NCBI RefSeq assembly: GCF_000755245.1
Contig: NZ_BBMP01000022.1
Coordinates: forward strand, 806,001 to 870,000
Origin: Halococcus sediminicola
GTDB taxonomy: Archaea > Halobacteriota > Halobacteria > Halobacteriales > Halococcaceae
Reading direction: 5' to 3'
Length of the DNA: 64,000 nucleotides
Shown: one piece after another, positions 1 to 8,395 of the stretch
How the letters are laid out: every line of letters begins with the position of its first letter
How positions within the stretch are numbered: position 1 is the stretch's first letter
Position numbers and translations under genes: made by a program
Notes under the pieces: model-generated
Seen by the model: only the letters and a program-made list of their open reading frames with translations
Told to the model about the DNA's origin: nothing
Databases searched by the model: none

Positions 1-163
1 TGCTGTGTCTGCGCCTCACCCATTACTCGTCATCGCGGGCCGCGAAGCATAAACCTGACCGATTGATACGCACCGTTCCGGACGGTTTCAGGCGTGAGAA
101 TCACTCACGGGCGGTCGTATCGTATCGGTAGATAGTTGAAACGCCCCCCTCTACGACGAGCCA
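1..163. other. Left-edge intergenic region
   Basis: No credible gene is seen in these 163 nt. The right end should hold the promoter of the epimerase gene: a weak AT-rich element (gatagttg) lies about 30 nt before its ATG. Whether the left part belongs to a gene outside the window cannot be told. Confidence 0.4.
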
Positions 164-1258
164 ATGCAAGCACACGCACACGACGACGAACGACTCACCG
201 AACCCGGCTCGCTGCTCGTCACCGGTGGCACGGGCTTTCTGGGCCTGCACACCTGCGAGTACTTCAAAGAGCGCGGCTGGGACGTGACCGCGTTCGACCT
301 CAAGCCGTTCAAACCCGAAGACGAGATCGAGGGCGTCGACTTCGTCGAGGGCGACGTGCGCGACGAGGAGGCGGTGAGCGCGGCCATCGCGGAGTCAGGG
401 GCCGACGCCATCGTCCACACCGCCGCCGCGCTCCCGCTTTGGGACGACCAGCGCATCCGCGAGACCACCATCGACGGCACGCGCAACGTGCTCTGGGCCG
501 CCAAGGACTCCGATGTGGAGCGCGTCGTCTACGTCTCCTCGACGGCCGTCTACGGCACGCACGACACTCATCCCATCACCGAGGAATCGCCGCTCGACGG
601 CGTGGGAGCCTACGGCGAGGCGAAGATCGAAGCCGAGAAAATCTGTGACGACTTCCGTCGGATGGGCCTCTGTGTGCCCATTCTGCGCCCGAAGACGTTC
701 ATCGGGCCGAAGCGCCTCGGCGTCTTTCAGGTACTCTTCGACTGGATCGAATCCGGCGCGAACGTCCCGATGGTCGGCTGGGGCAACAACCAGTACCAGC
801 TGATGCACGTCTACGACCTCGTGCGCGCGATGGAGTTCATGTTCGCAGAGGACGAAGACGACGTGAACACCACGTTCAATGTCGGAGCCGAGGAGTTCGG
901 CACGATGAAGGAGGACTTCCAGGCACCGATCGATTATGCAGGGACCGGCAAGCGCACCGTCGGAACGCCCACGCCGCTGACGGTCACCGCGCTGCGTGTG
1001 CTCGAAAAACTCAATCTCTCGCCGCTGTACCCGTGGGTCTACGAGACCGCCCACGAGGACTCCTACGTGTCCGTCGAGAAACTGAAATCGCTCGGCTGGG
1101 ACCCCAAGTACTCGAACAAGGAGGCGCTCGTCGAGACCTACGAGTGGTATCTCGAAAACTACGACGAACCCGAAAGCGAGGGCACAGGACTCGACCACCG
1201 CGTCGCGTGGGATCAAGGTGCACTCGCGCTCGTCAAGGGCGTCTTCAAGCTCATCTGA
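164..1258 (+). CDS. NAD-dependent epimerase/dehydratase (extended SDR family)
   Basis: A 364-residue nucleotide-sugar epimerase/dehydratase-like protein of the extended short-chain dehydrogenase family. It has the Rossmann dinucleotide motif GGTGFLG at residues 21-27, an SSTAVYG strand and a YGEAK segment matching the catalytic Tyr-x3-Lys near residue 150. The C-terminal half (GWGNNQYQLMHV, then WDPKYSNKEALVETYEWY) fits the substrate lobe of UDP-sugar epimerases and dTDP-glucose dehydratases. The substrate cannot be read from sequence. It stands before a GTP cyclohydrolase III gene with a 64-nt gap, so co-transcription is possible but no functional link is evident. Confidence 0.85.
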   Translation: MQAHAHDDERLTEPGSLLVTGGTGFLGLHTCEYFKERGWDVTAFDLKPFKPEDEIEGVDFVEGDVRDEEAVSAAIAESGADAIVHTAAALPLWDDQRIRETTIDGTRNVLWAAKDSDVERVVYVSSTAVYGTHDTHPITEESPLDGVGAYGEAKIEAEKICDDFRRMGLCVPILRPKTFIGPKRLGVFQVLFDWIESGANVPMVGWGNNQYQLMHVYDLVRAMEFMFAEDEDDVNTTFNVGAEEFGTMKEDFQAPIDYAGTGKRTVGTPTPLTVTALRVLEKLNLSPLYPWVYETAHEDSYVSVEKLKSLGWDPKYSNKEALVETYEWYLENYDEPESEGTGLDHRVAWDQGALALVKGVFKLI

Positions 1259-1322
1259 GCGCCGTCGGTCGCCGTAGACAACCAAAGCGCGGATACCGCG
1301 CCGCCGCCAACCCTCACCAACC

Positions 1323-2087
1323 GTGACGAACACGCAGATAACGCTCGTGCAGATCGACAACTACGGCCCGTGGACGGTCACCCCGGAGCCACGGCGCGAG
1401 GTCGACCTCCAGACCCTCCAGTCGCGGCTGTACGCCGACCTCTCACAACTGTTCGGCAACCGCGACGGCTACGTCTTCTTCTCGCGGTTCGACAACATGG
1501 TCGCCGTCACGAACGGCATCGACACCGATACTCACGCGATGGTTCAGGAGTCGGTCGGCAATCGCTATCCGGTGACGGTGAGCCTCTCGGTCGGTACGGC
1601 CCCAGCGCCCACGGAGGCCATCGAGACCGCGAGCGAACAGTTACAGGCCGCCGGCAGCGCACAGGCCAGTGACAGGCGCGAAATCCTGCGCGGCGAGCCG
1701 ATCGCCGAGTCGAAACGGACCGACGAGGACGTCCAGATCGCCCACTTCGACGTCAACGACGCCACGGGGAAGTACACCGACAGGCTGAACGAGTTCGATA
1801 CGTTCATCAACATCGAACAGAGCTACGCCGAGTTGATGCGCTACCTGCGCGAGACGCATGACTCGCTGTCCTTCTTCGTCGGCGGCGACAACATCATTGC
1901 CGTCTGTCCGATGCTCGACGGGGACGCCTACCACGACGCCATCACCCACGTCAGCGAGGCGGTCGGCGTCGAACTCAAGGTCGGCGTGGGACGAGCGGGC
2001 GACGCCCAGTCGGCGGGAATGGCGGCGAAACACGCCCTCGAAACCTGCCGGTACGACGGCCGTGACGTCGTTTTCGGGGAGCAGTAA
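1323..2087 (+). CDS. gch3: GTP cyclohydrolase III (archaeal type)
   Basis: A 254-residue protein, the usual length for archaeal GTP cyclohydrolase III. This enzyme opens GTP to the formylamino-pyrimidine nucleotide that feeds riboflavin and coenzyme F420 synthesis. The N-terminus (TQITLVQIDNYGPWTVTPEPRR) is characteristic. Two palm-like halves related to nucleotide cyclases can be seen, the first with FFSRFDNMVAV and the second with FFVGGDNIIAV; the Asp-Asn pairs are expected to bind metal and nucleotide. The start is a GTG and there is no good TATA box directly before it, so it may be read from the epimerase promoter. Confidence 0.93.
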   Translation: MTNTQITLVQIDNYGPWTVTPEPRREVDLQTLQSRLYADLSQLFGNRDGYVFFSRFDNMVAVTNGIDTDTHAMVQESVGNRYPVTVSLSVGTAPAPTEAIETASEQLQAAGSAQASDRREILRGEPIAESKRTDEDVQIAHFDVNDATGKYTDRLNEFDTFINIEQSYAELMRYLRETHDSLSFFVGGDNIIAVCPMLDGDAYHDAITHVSEAVGVELKVGVGRAGDAQSAGMAAKHALETCRYDGRDVVFGEQ

Positions 2088-2150
2088 GCGGGCAGCGGTC
2101 TTAACCCTACTGGAGGTAGTTTTTAGCCCGTGCGAGCGGAACGGATGGGT

Positions 2151-2678
2151 ATGAGTAGTGCTGTCACTGTTCGTGAGGTGATGACCCGCGAGTTCCTCGG
2201 CGTGAGCGAGGGCGACGACCTGCTGGAGACGGTCGAACTGTTGCTCGACGAGGACGCCGACTGTGCGGTCGTACTTCGTGGACGCGACCCGGTCGGATCG
2301 CTGAACGAACGCGACGCCCTCTCGGTGCTCGTCGGTGAGACCGTCCCGAACACGGCGACCGTCGGGGACGTGATGAGCGATGGCGTGGTGCGCATCGCTT
2401 CCGACGCCTCGCTCGCGGCGGCCGCGGGGGCGATGGCCCGCGAGGACGCCGACTGGCTGCTCGCCGTCGCGGACGAACCCGTGGGGGTCGTCTCGGCGTA
2501 CGACATCGTCGCCGCATCGACGATAGCGCCCACGACCGACGACGGGGCGTTTCCGAAGGTCACGGCCGATTCGACGGCCTACGACACGCAGGGTATCTGC
2601 GAGACCTGTGGAACGCTCGCGCGTGACCTCGTGAACGTGAACGGACAGTTAGTCTGTGCGAACTGCCGAGAGGCCTGA
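2151..2678 (+). CDS. CBS-domain pair with C-terminal zinc ribbon
   Basis: A 175-residue protein with two CBS repeats (VMTREFLGVSEGDDLLETVE near residues 8-60, and VGDVMSDGVVRIASD near 67-120). A short C-terminal zinc ribbon follows, with cysteine pairs CETCG and CANCR. CBS pairs usually bind adenosine ligands, and the ribbon hints at nucleic-acid or protein contact; the target is unknown. An AT-rich box (gtttttag, about 2118-2126) centred 28-29 nt upstream supports ATG 2151. ATG 2145 and GTG 2130 are in-frame alternatives. Confidence 0.85.
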   Translation: MSSAVTVREVMTREFLGVSEGDDLLETVELLLDEDADCAVVLRGRDPVGSLNERDALSVLVGETVPNTATVGDVMSDGVVRIASDASLAAAAGAMAREDADWLLAVADEPVGVVSAYDIVAASTIAPTTDDGAFPKVTADSTAYDTQGICETCGTLARDLVNVNGQLVCANCREA

Positions 2679-2745
2679 AAACCGAGTGTGGAGGGCGTGA
2701 CTAGGGACAAGACTTATGTCCTCATCTGCGAACAATACTGTTGAC

Positions 2746-4152
2746 ATGGCACGCAATCGCAAGCGACGTGAGTTCCTCGTCGGCGTCGGAGCGGCCGGCA
2801 TCGCCGGTCTCGCCGGCTGTATCGGCGGTGGTGGCGACAACGAAAGCGGTGGTGGCGGCGGCAGCGGTGGTGGGGGCGGTGGCACCGGCACCGAGGGCGG
2901 GAGCGGCGGCGGTGGCGGCAACGGCGGTGGTAGTGGGGGCAGCGGTGGTGGAGGTGGCGGTGGCGACCGCGCCATCAAAGTCGGCGTGCTCCAACCGACG
3001 ACCGGCGACCTCGCATCGGTCGGCAAGCCGATCCAGCAGGCCGCGCTGTTGCCGGCCAAGCAGCTACAGAACGCCGATATCCCGTTCACGATCGAGACAC
3101 AGACCGAGGACACCCAGACGGACTCACAGGCCGGCATCAGCGCCGCCCAAGCGCTCGTCGACGCGGGCTTTCCCGCCATCACCGGTGCGGCGTCCTCGGA
3201 GACGACGATCCAAGTGGCCAAGAACGTCACCATCCCGAATCAGGTCGTGCTGACCTCGCCGGCGAGCACCTCGCCGGACATCACGAACCTCCAGGACAAC
3301 GGCTACGTCTATCGGACGCCGCCGAGCGACGCCCTCCAGGGGAAGGTGCTCGCACAGGTCGCCAGCCAGCGCGTCGACGCCTCGGCGGTGTCGGTGATGT
3401 ACGTCAACAACTCCTATGGGCAGGCGCTCGCCGACAGTTTCGTCCAGGCCTTTGGTGGGGAGGTGCCCGCACAGGTCTCCTTCGAGAAGGCCCAGTCATC
3501 CTACACCTCGAAGCTTCAGGAGGCGATGTCGTCGAGTCCCGATGGCCTGCTGGTCATCGGCTACCCCGAGAGCGGCAACCAGCTGTTCCGGGACTTCTAC
3601 TCGAACTACAGCCGCGACACCACGATCATGGTGACTGACGGACTGCGCGATCCGGCGCTGCCGGGCAATGTCGGCCAATCGATGACGAACGTCGTCGGGA
3701 CGGCACCCATCGCCGCCGGGCCGGCCCAACAGTTCTTCACGAAATCGTTCACGGACGAATACGGCGGCGAACCCGGTGTGTTCACCTCACAGGCCTACGA
3801 CGCGACCGCGGTCCAGATCCTCGCCAACGCCGCCGCCGGCGAGAACAAGGGCTCGGCGGTCCAAGAGAACATGGACAAAGTCGCCAACCCCGGCGGGACG
3901 ACGGTCACGCCCAAAAACCTCGCCGAGGGCATCAAAATGGCCGCCAACGGCGACGACATCAACTACCAAGGCGCGTCAAGCAGCGTCAACTTCGACGAGA
4001 ACGGCGACATGAAGTCGGTCGGCTACGAGATCTTCAGCTATACCGAAAGCGGCGACATCGAACAGCAAGACACCGTTGAGTTCGAGGCCGACGGCGGCAG
4101 CGGTGGCGGTGGCGGCGGAAACAACAGTAGTGCGGGCACGACGAGCGCGTAA
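2746..4152 (+). CDS. livJ: Branched-chain amino-acid type ABC transporter substrate-binding lipoprotein
   Basis: A secreted periplasmic-binding-type protein of 468 residues (HAAT/LivJ family). A twin-arginine signal (RKRREFLVG) ends in the lipobox LAGC with Cys25, so it should be a Tat-exported, lipid-anchored lipoprotein. A glycine-rich tether of about 50 residues separates the anchor from the type I binding fold, which starts at IKVGVLQPTTGDLASVG. A second Gly-rich stretch lies at the C-terminus. An upstream ATG at 2716 sits inside the likely TATA element (gacttatg), so ATG 2746 is preferred. The gene converges with livF 14 nt away, and the permease and ATPase genes lie beyond it on the other strand. 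Confidence 0.88.
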   Translation: MARNRKRREFLVGVGAAGIAGLAGCIGGGGDNESGGGGGSGGGGGGTGTEGGSGGGGGNGGGSGGSGGGGGGGDRAIKVGVLQPTTGDLASVGKPIQQAALLPAKQLQNADIPFTIETQTEDTQTDSQAGISAAQALVDAGFPAITGAASSETTIQVAKNVTIPNQVVLTSPASTSPDITNLQDNGYVYRTPPSDALQGKVLAQVASQRVDASAVSVMYVNNSYGQALADSFVQAFGGEVPAQVSFEKAQSSYTSKLQEAMSSSPDGLLVIGYPESGNQLFRDFYSNYSRDTTIMVTDGLRDPALPGNVGQSMTNVVGTAPIAAGPAQQFFTKSFTDEYGGEPGVFTSQAYDATAVQILANAAAGENKGSAVQENMDKVANPGGTTVTPKNLAEGIKMAANGDDINYQGASSSVNFDENGDMKSVGYEIFSYTESGDIEQQDTVEFEADGGSGGGGGGNNSSAGTTSA

Positions 4153-4162
4153 TCACCCAGTC

Positions 4163-4167
4163 TTTTT
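4163..4167 (+). terminator. T5 run after livJ
   Basis: A run of five T residues about 11 nt after the livJ stop, inside the 14-nt gap to the convergent livF stop. Short T runs are the usual archaeal intrinsic termination signal, and there is no hairpin. Confidence 0.35.
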
Positions 4168-4925
4168 CAGCCGCCGAGGAACTCTCGGCGGACCTCTTCG
4201 TCGCCGAGCAACGCCTCGCCAGTGTCAGTGAAGCGGTTCTGGCCCTGGACGAGCACGTAACCACGGTCACAGCGTTCGAGCGCCTCCATCGCGTTCTGTT
4301 CGACCATCAGGATGGCCGTGCCGGCGTCGTTGATGGCGTCGATGCGGTCGAACATCTCGTCGACGAGATCCGGCGCGAGACCCGCCGAGGGTTCGTCGAG
4401 CAACAGCAGTTCGGGGTCGAGCATCAGCGCCCGACCCATCGCCAGCATCTGGCGCTGTCCGCCCGACAGCGTGCCCGCGCGCTGTGACTGGCGCTCGTCG
4501 AGGATGGGAAAGCGCTCGAAGACGCTTTCGAGACGGTCCTCGGGCACCGAATCGAGGATGTACGCCCCCATCTCCAGGTTCTCGCGCACCGAGAGGCCGG
4601 CGAAGACGTTCTCGTTTTGGGGCACGTAGCTCACACCCCGGTGGATGACCTCCTCCGGGGCGAGTCCACTGATGTCCTCGCCGTCGAAGGCGATAGCCCC
4701 ATCCATGTAGGTCGCCAGCCCGAAGACGGCCTTCATCACCGTCGATTTGCCCGCGCCGTTCGGCCCGACGATGGTGACGTACTCCCCGGCTCCGACCGCG
4801 AGATCCACTGCGGAGAGGATCTGCAGGTCGCCGTAGCCCGCATCGAGGTCCGCGACCGAGAGCAACCCCTCGGCGGTCGTCTCCTCGGGGCTAGCGTCGT
4901 CGGTGACCGCGCGGTCGTCACTCAT
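4167..4925 (-). CDS. livF: ABC transporter ATP-binding protein, LivF type
   Basis: A 252-residue ATPase subunit of the branched-chain amino-acid (HAAT) importer. Walker A GPNGAGKST, signature LSGGQRQMLAMGRAL and Walker B LLLLDEPSAGL are all intact, and LSVADLDAGYGDLQIL is typical of the LivF N-terminus. The ATG overlaps the livG stop by four bases (ATGA), so this start is chosen over the longer open frame running to 5300. It is the last gene of the livHMGF operon and works as a heterodimer with LivG on the cytoplasmic face. Confidence 0.93.
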   Translation of the reverse strand: MSDDRAVTDDASPEETTAEGLLSVADLDAGYGDLQILSAVDLAVGAGEYVTIVGPNGAGKSTVMKAVFGLATYMDGAIAFDGEDISGLAPEEVIHRGVSYVPQNENVFAGLSVRENLEMGAYILDSVPEDRLESVFERFPILDERQSQRAGTLSGGQRQMLAMGRALMLDPELLLLDEPSAGLAPDLVDEMFDRIDAINDAGTAILMVEQNAMEALERCDRGYVLVQGQNRFTDTGEALLGDEEVRREFLGG

Positions 4926-5815
4926 ACGTTCGCCCCGAGGTAGGCGTCGATGACCTGCTCGTTTTCGCGGATCGCAGCGGGCGTGTCGTCGGCGAGGACT
5001 CGACCCTGATGCATGACGATGACGCGCTCGCAGTTTTCCATGATGACGTCCATATCGTGTTCGACCAACAGGAAGGTGTAGCCCTGCTCGCGGAGTTGGT
5101 GCACCCGTTCGAGGAGTTTGCGTTCGAGCGTGGGATTCACCCCGGCGAGCGGCTCGTCCAGCAAGACGACTTCGGGGTCGGTCAAGAGCGCTCGCGCCAT
5201 CTCCAGGAGTTTGCGCTGGCCACCCGAGAGGTTGCCCGCGCGCTCCTCGGCGAGGTGGTCGATCTCGAAGAATTCGAGCGTCTCCCACGCCCGCTCGCAC
5301 AGTTCGCGCTCCTGTGTCTCGACCGAGCGGCGCGCGCCCGGCAGCACCGACCGCCAGAGTGACTCGCCCTGCTGGCCTTTGGGCGCGAGCATCATGTTCT
5401 CGATCACCGTCATGTCCTGTAGCTCGCGGGCGATCTGGAACGTGCGAACGAGTCCGCGACCCGCTATCTCGTGCGGGCGCAGACCCGTAATCTCCTCGTT
5501 GTAGAGATGCACCGAGCCACCCGTGGGGCGATGCACACCGGTGATGCAGTTGAACGTGGTCGATTTGCCCGCGCCGTTCGGGCCGATCAATCCCGTCAGC
5601 GAGCCTTCCTCGATGGCGAAACTGGCCCCATCGACCGCCGTCAGCCCGCCGAACTCCATCCGGAGGTCGTTGACGCGCAGCGGCCGGCCGGCCGGCGTCT
5701 CGCGAGCGGCGCGCTCGACGTCGGATTCGTCGTCCGGGTCGACCTCGGGGATGTTCTCAGGGCTCTCACCCCCGATAGCCGCGCGCGTGTCGGGCGCGTC
5801 GGTGCTCTCACTCAT
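4922..5815 (-). CDS. livG: ABC transporter ATP-binding protein, LivG type
   Basis: A 297-residue ATPase subunit paired with LivF. Walker A GPNGAGKST, signature LSGGQRKLLEMARAL and Walker B VVLLDEPLAGV are complete, and the C-terminal ending with an HQGRVLADDTP segment is LivG-like. An acidic N-terminal extension of about 45 residues precedes the ATPase core (RVNDLRMEFGGLTAV). The start chosen overlaps the livM stop by 8 nt; the open frame continues upstream to 6025 but only as the shadow of livM. Confidence 0.92.
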   Translation of the reverse strand: MSESTDAPDTRAAIGGESPENIPEVDPDDESDVERAARETPAGRPLRVNDLRMEFGGLTAVDGASFAIEEGSLTGLIGPNGAGKSTTFNCITGVHRPTGGSVHLYNEEITGLRPHEIAGRGLVRTFQIARELQDMTVIENMMLAPKGQQGESLWRSVLPGARRSVETQERELCERAWETLEFFEIDHLAEERAGNLSGGQRKLLEMARALLTDPEVVLLDEPLAGVNPTLERKLLERVHQLREQGYTFLLVEHDMDVIMENCERVIVMHQGRVLADDTPAAIRENEQVIDAYLGANV

Positions 5816-7121
5816 CCGTCGCCTCCCGATCGCCGGCCCGGCCATCGCGTGCGAGCGAGACGGCCGCGGCGGTCTCCGTGCGGTGGCCGAGCAGCCCCTC
5901 GGGCCGGTTCTGGACGAGATAGACCAACACCACCCCGACGAGCACGAACCGGAGGCTGGCGATGTCGGCGAGCGTGTAGGCGAGCAGCGGGCCGAAATCG
6001 AGCGATCCGAGCGCGGCGAGAGCATCTGTGATGGTGTTCGGCGCGCTGCCGAGGTCTACGGTCTGTTGGACGAGTCGCCGGACGAACGTCGGTCCCTCGA
6101 AGAGCAGTCCCGCAAAGAGCGCGCCACCGATGACGCTGCCGGTGTTCGACCCCGAGCCGCCGATGATGAGCGCGATGAAGATGTAGAAGGTGATGATCGG
6201 CAAGAACAGGGCAGGATTGACCAGCGCCTGACTGCCCTGCCAGAGGATCCCTCCTAAGCCCATCAGTGCACAGCCGAGCATGAACGTCTTAATTTTGAAA
6301 CGATTCGTGTTCTTCCCCAGCGAACTCGCCACGAGTTCGTCTTCGCGAATGGCCTTGAGGACTCTGCCGAACGGCGAGTTACCGACGCGCGTGAGCAGGA
6401 GGTAGAAGAGGCCGACGAAGACCACGAGCACGATCGTGTAGGTCCAGTCGACGACGACCGGCTCGCCGAGTCCCAGAGTGCCGAAAAAGCCGAAGACGCC
6501 CTCGCCGAGGGCTGTCTTGCCGGCGGCGGGACTCGATGGAGTAGTGTAATACAGCGCCATCACGGGGTTGGTCGGCGTCTGGATGCCCTGCGAGGCACCG
6601 GTGCCCATCTCCAGACCGCCGATCGAGAAGGTCTGGAAGGTGGTGGAGTTGTACGTCAGTCGGATGATCTCGGAGAGGCCGAGCGTGACGATGGCCAGAT
6701 AATCGGCCTTGAGCCGGAGTGCGGGCAGCGCCGCGAGCGCGCCGACCAGTGCCGAGGCGACCATCCCGCCGATGACGCCCGCCCAGAGCGGGAGACCGAG
6801 TCCGGGCACACCGCCGGCGGCGGGGCTGACGGGCGCGGTGAGCATCGCCATCGTGTAGACACCGACGGCCATGAACCCCGCGACGCCGATGTTGAGCAGA
6901 CCCGCGTAGCCCCACTGGAGATTCAGAGCGAGCGCGAGCAGCGCGTAGACGGCCGCGAAGAAGGTGACGCGCTGGAGAGTACTCGCAAGCCCCGCGATAT
7001 CGAGTCCGAGCGCCATGCCCAACACCGTGAAGCCGACGTACAGCCCGAACAGCACGCCGAGGATCAGGACGGCGTCGTTGTCGGGCAGGCGGGCCGCGAA
7101 CCGCTCGGTGGCGCTACTCAT
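5808..7121 (-). CDS. livM: ABC transporter permease, LivM type
   Basis: A 437-residue multi-pass permease of the branched-chain amino-acid importer. It shows the LivM core: NLQWGYAGLLNIGVAGFMAVGVY in the N-terminal half, LRLKADYLAIVTLGLSEIIR, then the cytoplasmic coupling loop SPFGRVLKAIREDELVASSLGKN that contacts the ATPases. It is longer than bacterial LivM because of a loop near residues 170-220 and a C-terminal tail after the last helix. It follows livH by 54 nt. Confidence 0.92.
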   Translation of the reverse strand: MSSATERFAARLPDNDAVLILGVLFGLYVGFTVLGMALGLDIAGLASTLQRVTFFAAVYALLALALNLQWGYAGLLNIGVAGFMAVGVYTMAMLTAPVSPAAGGVPGLGLPLWAGVIGGMVASALVGALAALPALRLKADYLAIVTLGLSEIIRLTYNSTTFQTFSIGGLEMGTGASQGIQTPTNPVMALYYTTPSSPAAGKTALGEGVFGFFGTLGLGEPVVVDWTYTIVLVVFVGLFYLLLTRVGNSPFGRVLKAIREDELVASSLGKNTNRFKIKTFMLGCALMGLGGILWQGSQALVNPALFLPIITFYIFIALIIGGSGSNTGSVIGGALFAGLLFEGPTFVRRLVQQTVDLGSAPNTITDALAALGSLDFGPLLAYTLADIASLRFVLVGVVLVYLVQNRPEGLLGHRTETAAAVSLARDGRAGDREATDE

Positions 7122-7175
7122 CGGCCAGCAACCCCCCTAGTTTCCACGGCCGGCCACGGGACACGTGACGGGCGT

Positions 7176-8279
7176 TCATGCGGTCGTCACCCCGCCGAAC
7201 AGCCCCGACGGCTTGACCAAGAGCATGAAGATCATCACGAGGAAGGCCGCGACGGTGGTGAAATCGGAGGGGATCCAGACCAATGAGACAGTGCTCGCGA
7301 GCCCGATGAGCAACCCGCCGAACATCGCGCCGTAGACCGAACCGATCCCACCGAGGATGACCGCCGCGAAGATGAGGAGGAGGAGCACCCAGCCGAAGTC
7401 GAAGGCGATAGTCCCCGTTTCGAGCGTGATGAGATAGCCCGCCGCGCCGGTGAGGCCGCCGCCGATGACCCACGTGGCGCGGACGACGCGTTCTGTGGGG
7501 ATGCCGGTGACGCGCGCGAGGTCGCGGTTGTCGGCCATCGCGCGCATCGCCGTCCCGAGTTTCGTGTACTGGAGGACGACGTGGACCCCGATCAGGAGTC
7601 CGATCGCACAGACCGCGAGCGTCGCCTCGTGGGCGTTGATCTGGATGCCGACGCCCGGAACGGTGACGCTTGGAAGCGACCCGCCGGTGATTCCCGGCCT
7701 GCTCGTGCCGAAGACGAACGCGATGAGGTAGCGGAGCGCGAGCGCGACGCCGACGCTGGCGATGAGCAACGAGATGCCATCCTGGTCGCGCATCGGCCGA
7801 TAGACGATGCGGTCGACGAGCAAGGTGAGAAGGATCGTGAAGACTACCGCGACGACGAGACCTACGACGACCGCCAGCGGCGTCGAGACGACGCTCACGC
7901 CGACCGTGCCGGCATCCGCGTTTCCGCTGACGCCGAGCAGGAGGAGGTCGCCCACCGAGAGCGTCCCGAAGCCCGCGATGACGTAGGTGGTCGCCCAGCC
8001 GGCGAACGCCCCACTGGAGATGTAATCGCCGTGTGCGAAGTTCGCGAAGCCGAGAATGGCGTAGGTCATCGAGAGACCTACCCCCGCGAGCCCGATTACG
8101 AGGCCGAGGATGAGGCCGTCCTTGAGGAAGATGGCCAGACTGAGCACCGACAGCGATCCCTCTACTATCTTCGAGACCAGATCGACCGCCAGCAGGGCGC
8201 AGACCACCACGACGAGAAGCGTGAGGGGTTGTTCGGCGACGAGACTCCGGCCACGAGAGTAGGTTTCAGCAATACCCAT
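7176..8279 (-). CDS. livH: ABC transporter permease, LivH type
   Basis: A 367-residue multi-pass permease, first gene of the livHMGF operon. Diagnostic segments are AILGFANFAHGDYISSGAFAG, the coupling loop RPMRDQDGISLLIASVGVAL and TKLGTAMRAMADNRDLARVTGI. A TATA-like stretch (cttattatcg on the coding strand, about 8311-8320) predicts transcription from about 8288. That leaves a leader of about 10 nt to ATG 8279 and disfavours the upstream in-frame ATG at 8294. The same AT-rich patch faces pgk on the other strand. Confidence 0.9.
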   Translation of the reverse strand: MGIAETYSRGRSLVAEQPLTLLVVVVCALLAVDLVSKIVEGSLSVLSLAIFLKDGLILGLVIGLAGVGLSMTYAILGFANFAHGDYISSGAFAGWATTYVIAGFGTLSVGDLLLLGVSGNADAGTVGVSVVSTPLAVVVGLVVAVVFTILLTLLVDRIVYRPMRDQDGISLLIASVGVALALRYLIAFVFGTSRPGITGGSLPSVTVPGVGIQINAHEATLAVCAIGLLIGVHVVLQYTKLGTAMRAMADNRDLARVTGIPTERVVRATWVIGGGLTGAAGYLITLETGTIAFDFGWVLLLLIFAAVILGGIGSVYGAMFGGLLIGLASTVSLVWIPSDFTTVAAFLVMIFMLLVKPSGLFGGVTTA

Positions 8280-8395
8280 GATATGAGTCCACATGAATCG
8301 GTGGGGGAGACGATAATAAGTGTTGCTCCCCTCGTCGGCCGAATCGGGACCCGCGGAGGGAAAGGGATTTGCCGGCGGCCGGAGGAGTGCGGGCA

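Noticed and set aside
2841-2967. Glycine-codon-rich stretch in livJ as a DNA repeat element
   Set aside because: It is the in-frame Gly-rich tether after the lipobox, common in haloarchaeal lipoproteins, and not a mobile or structural repeat.
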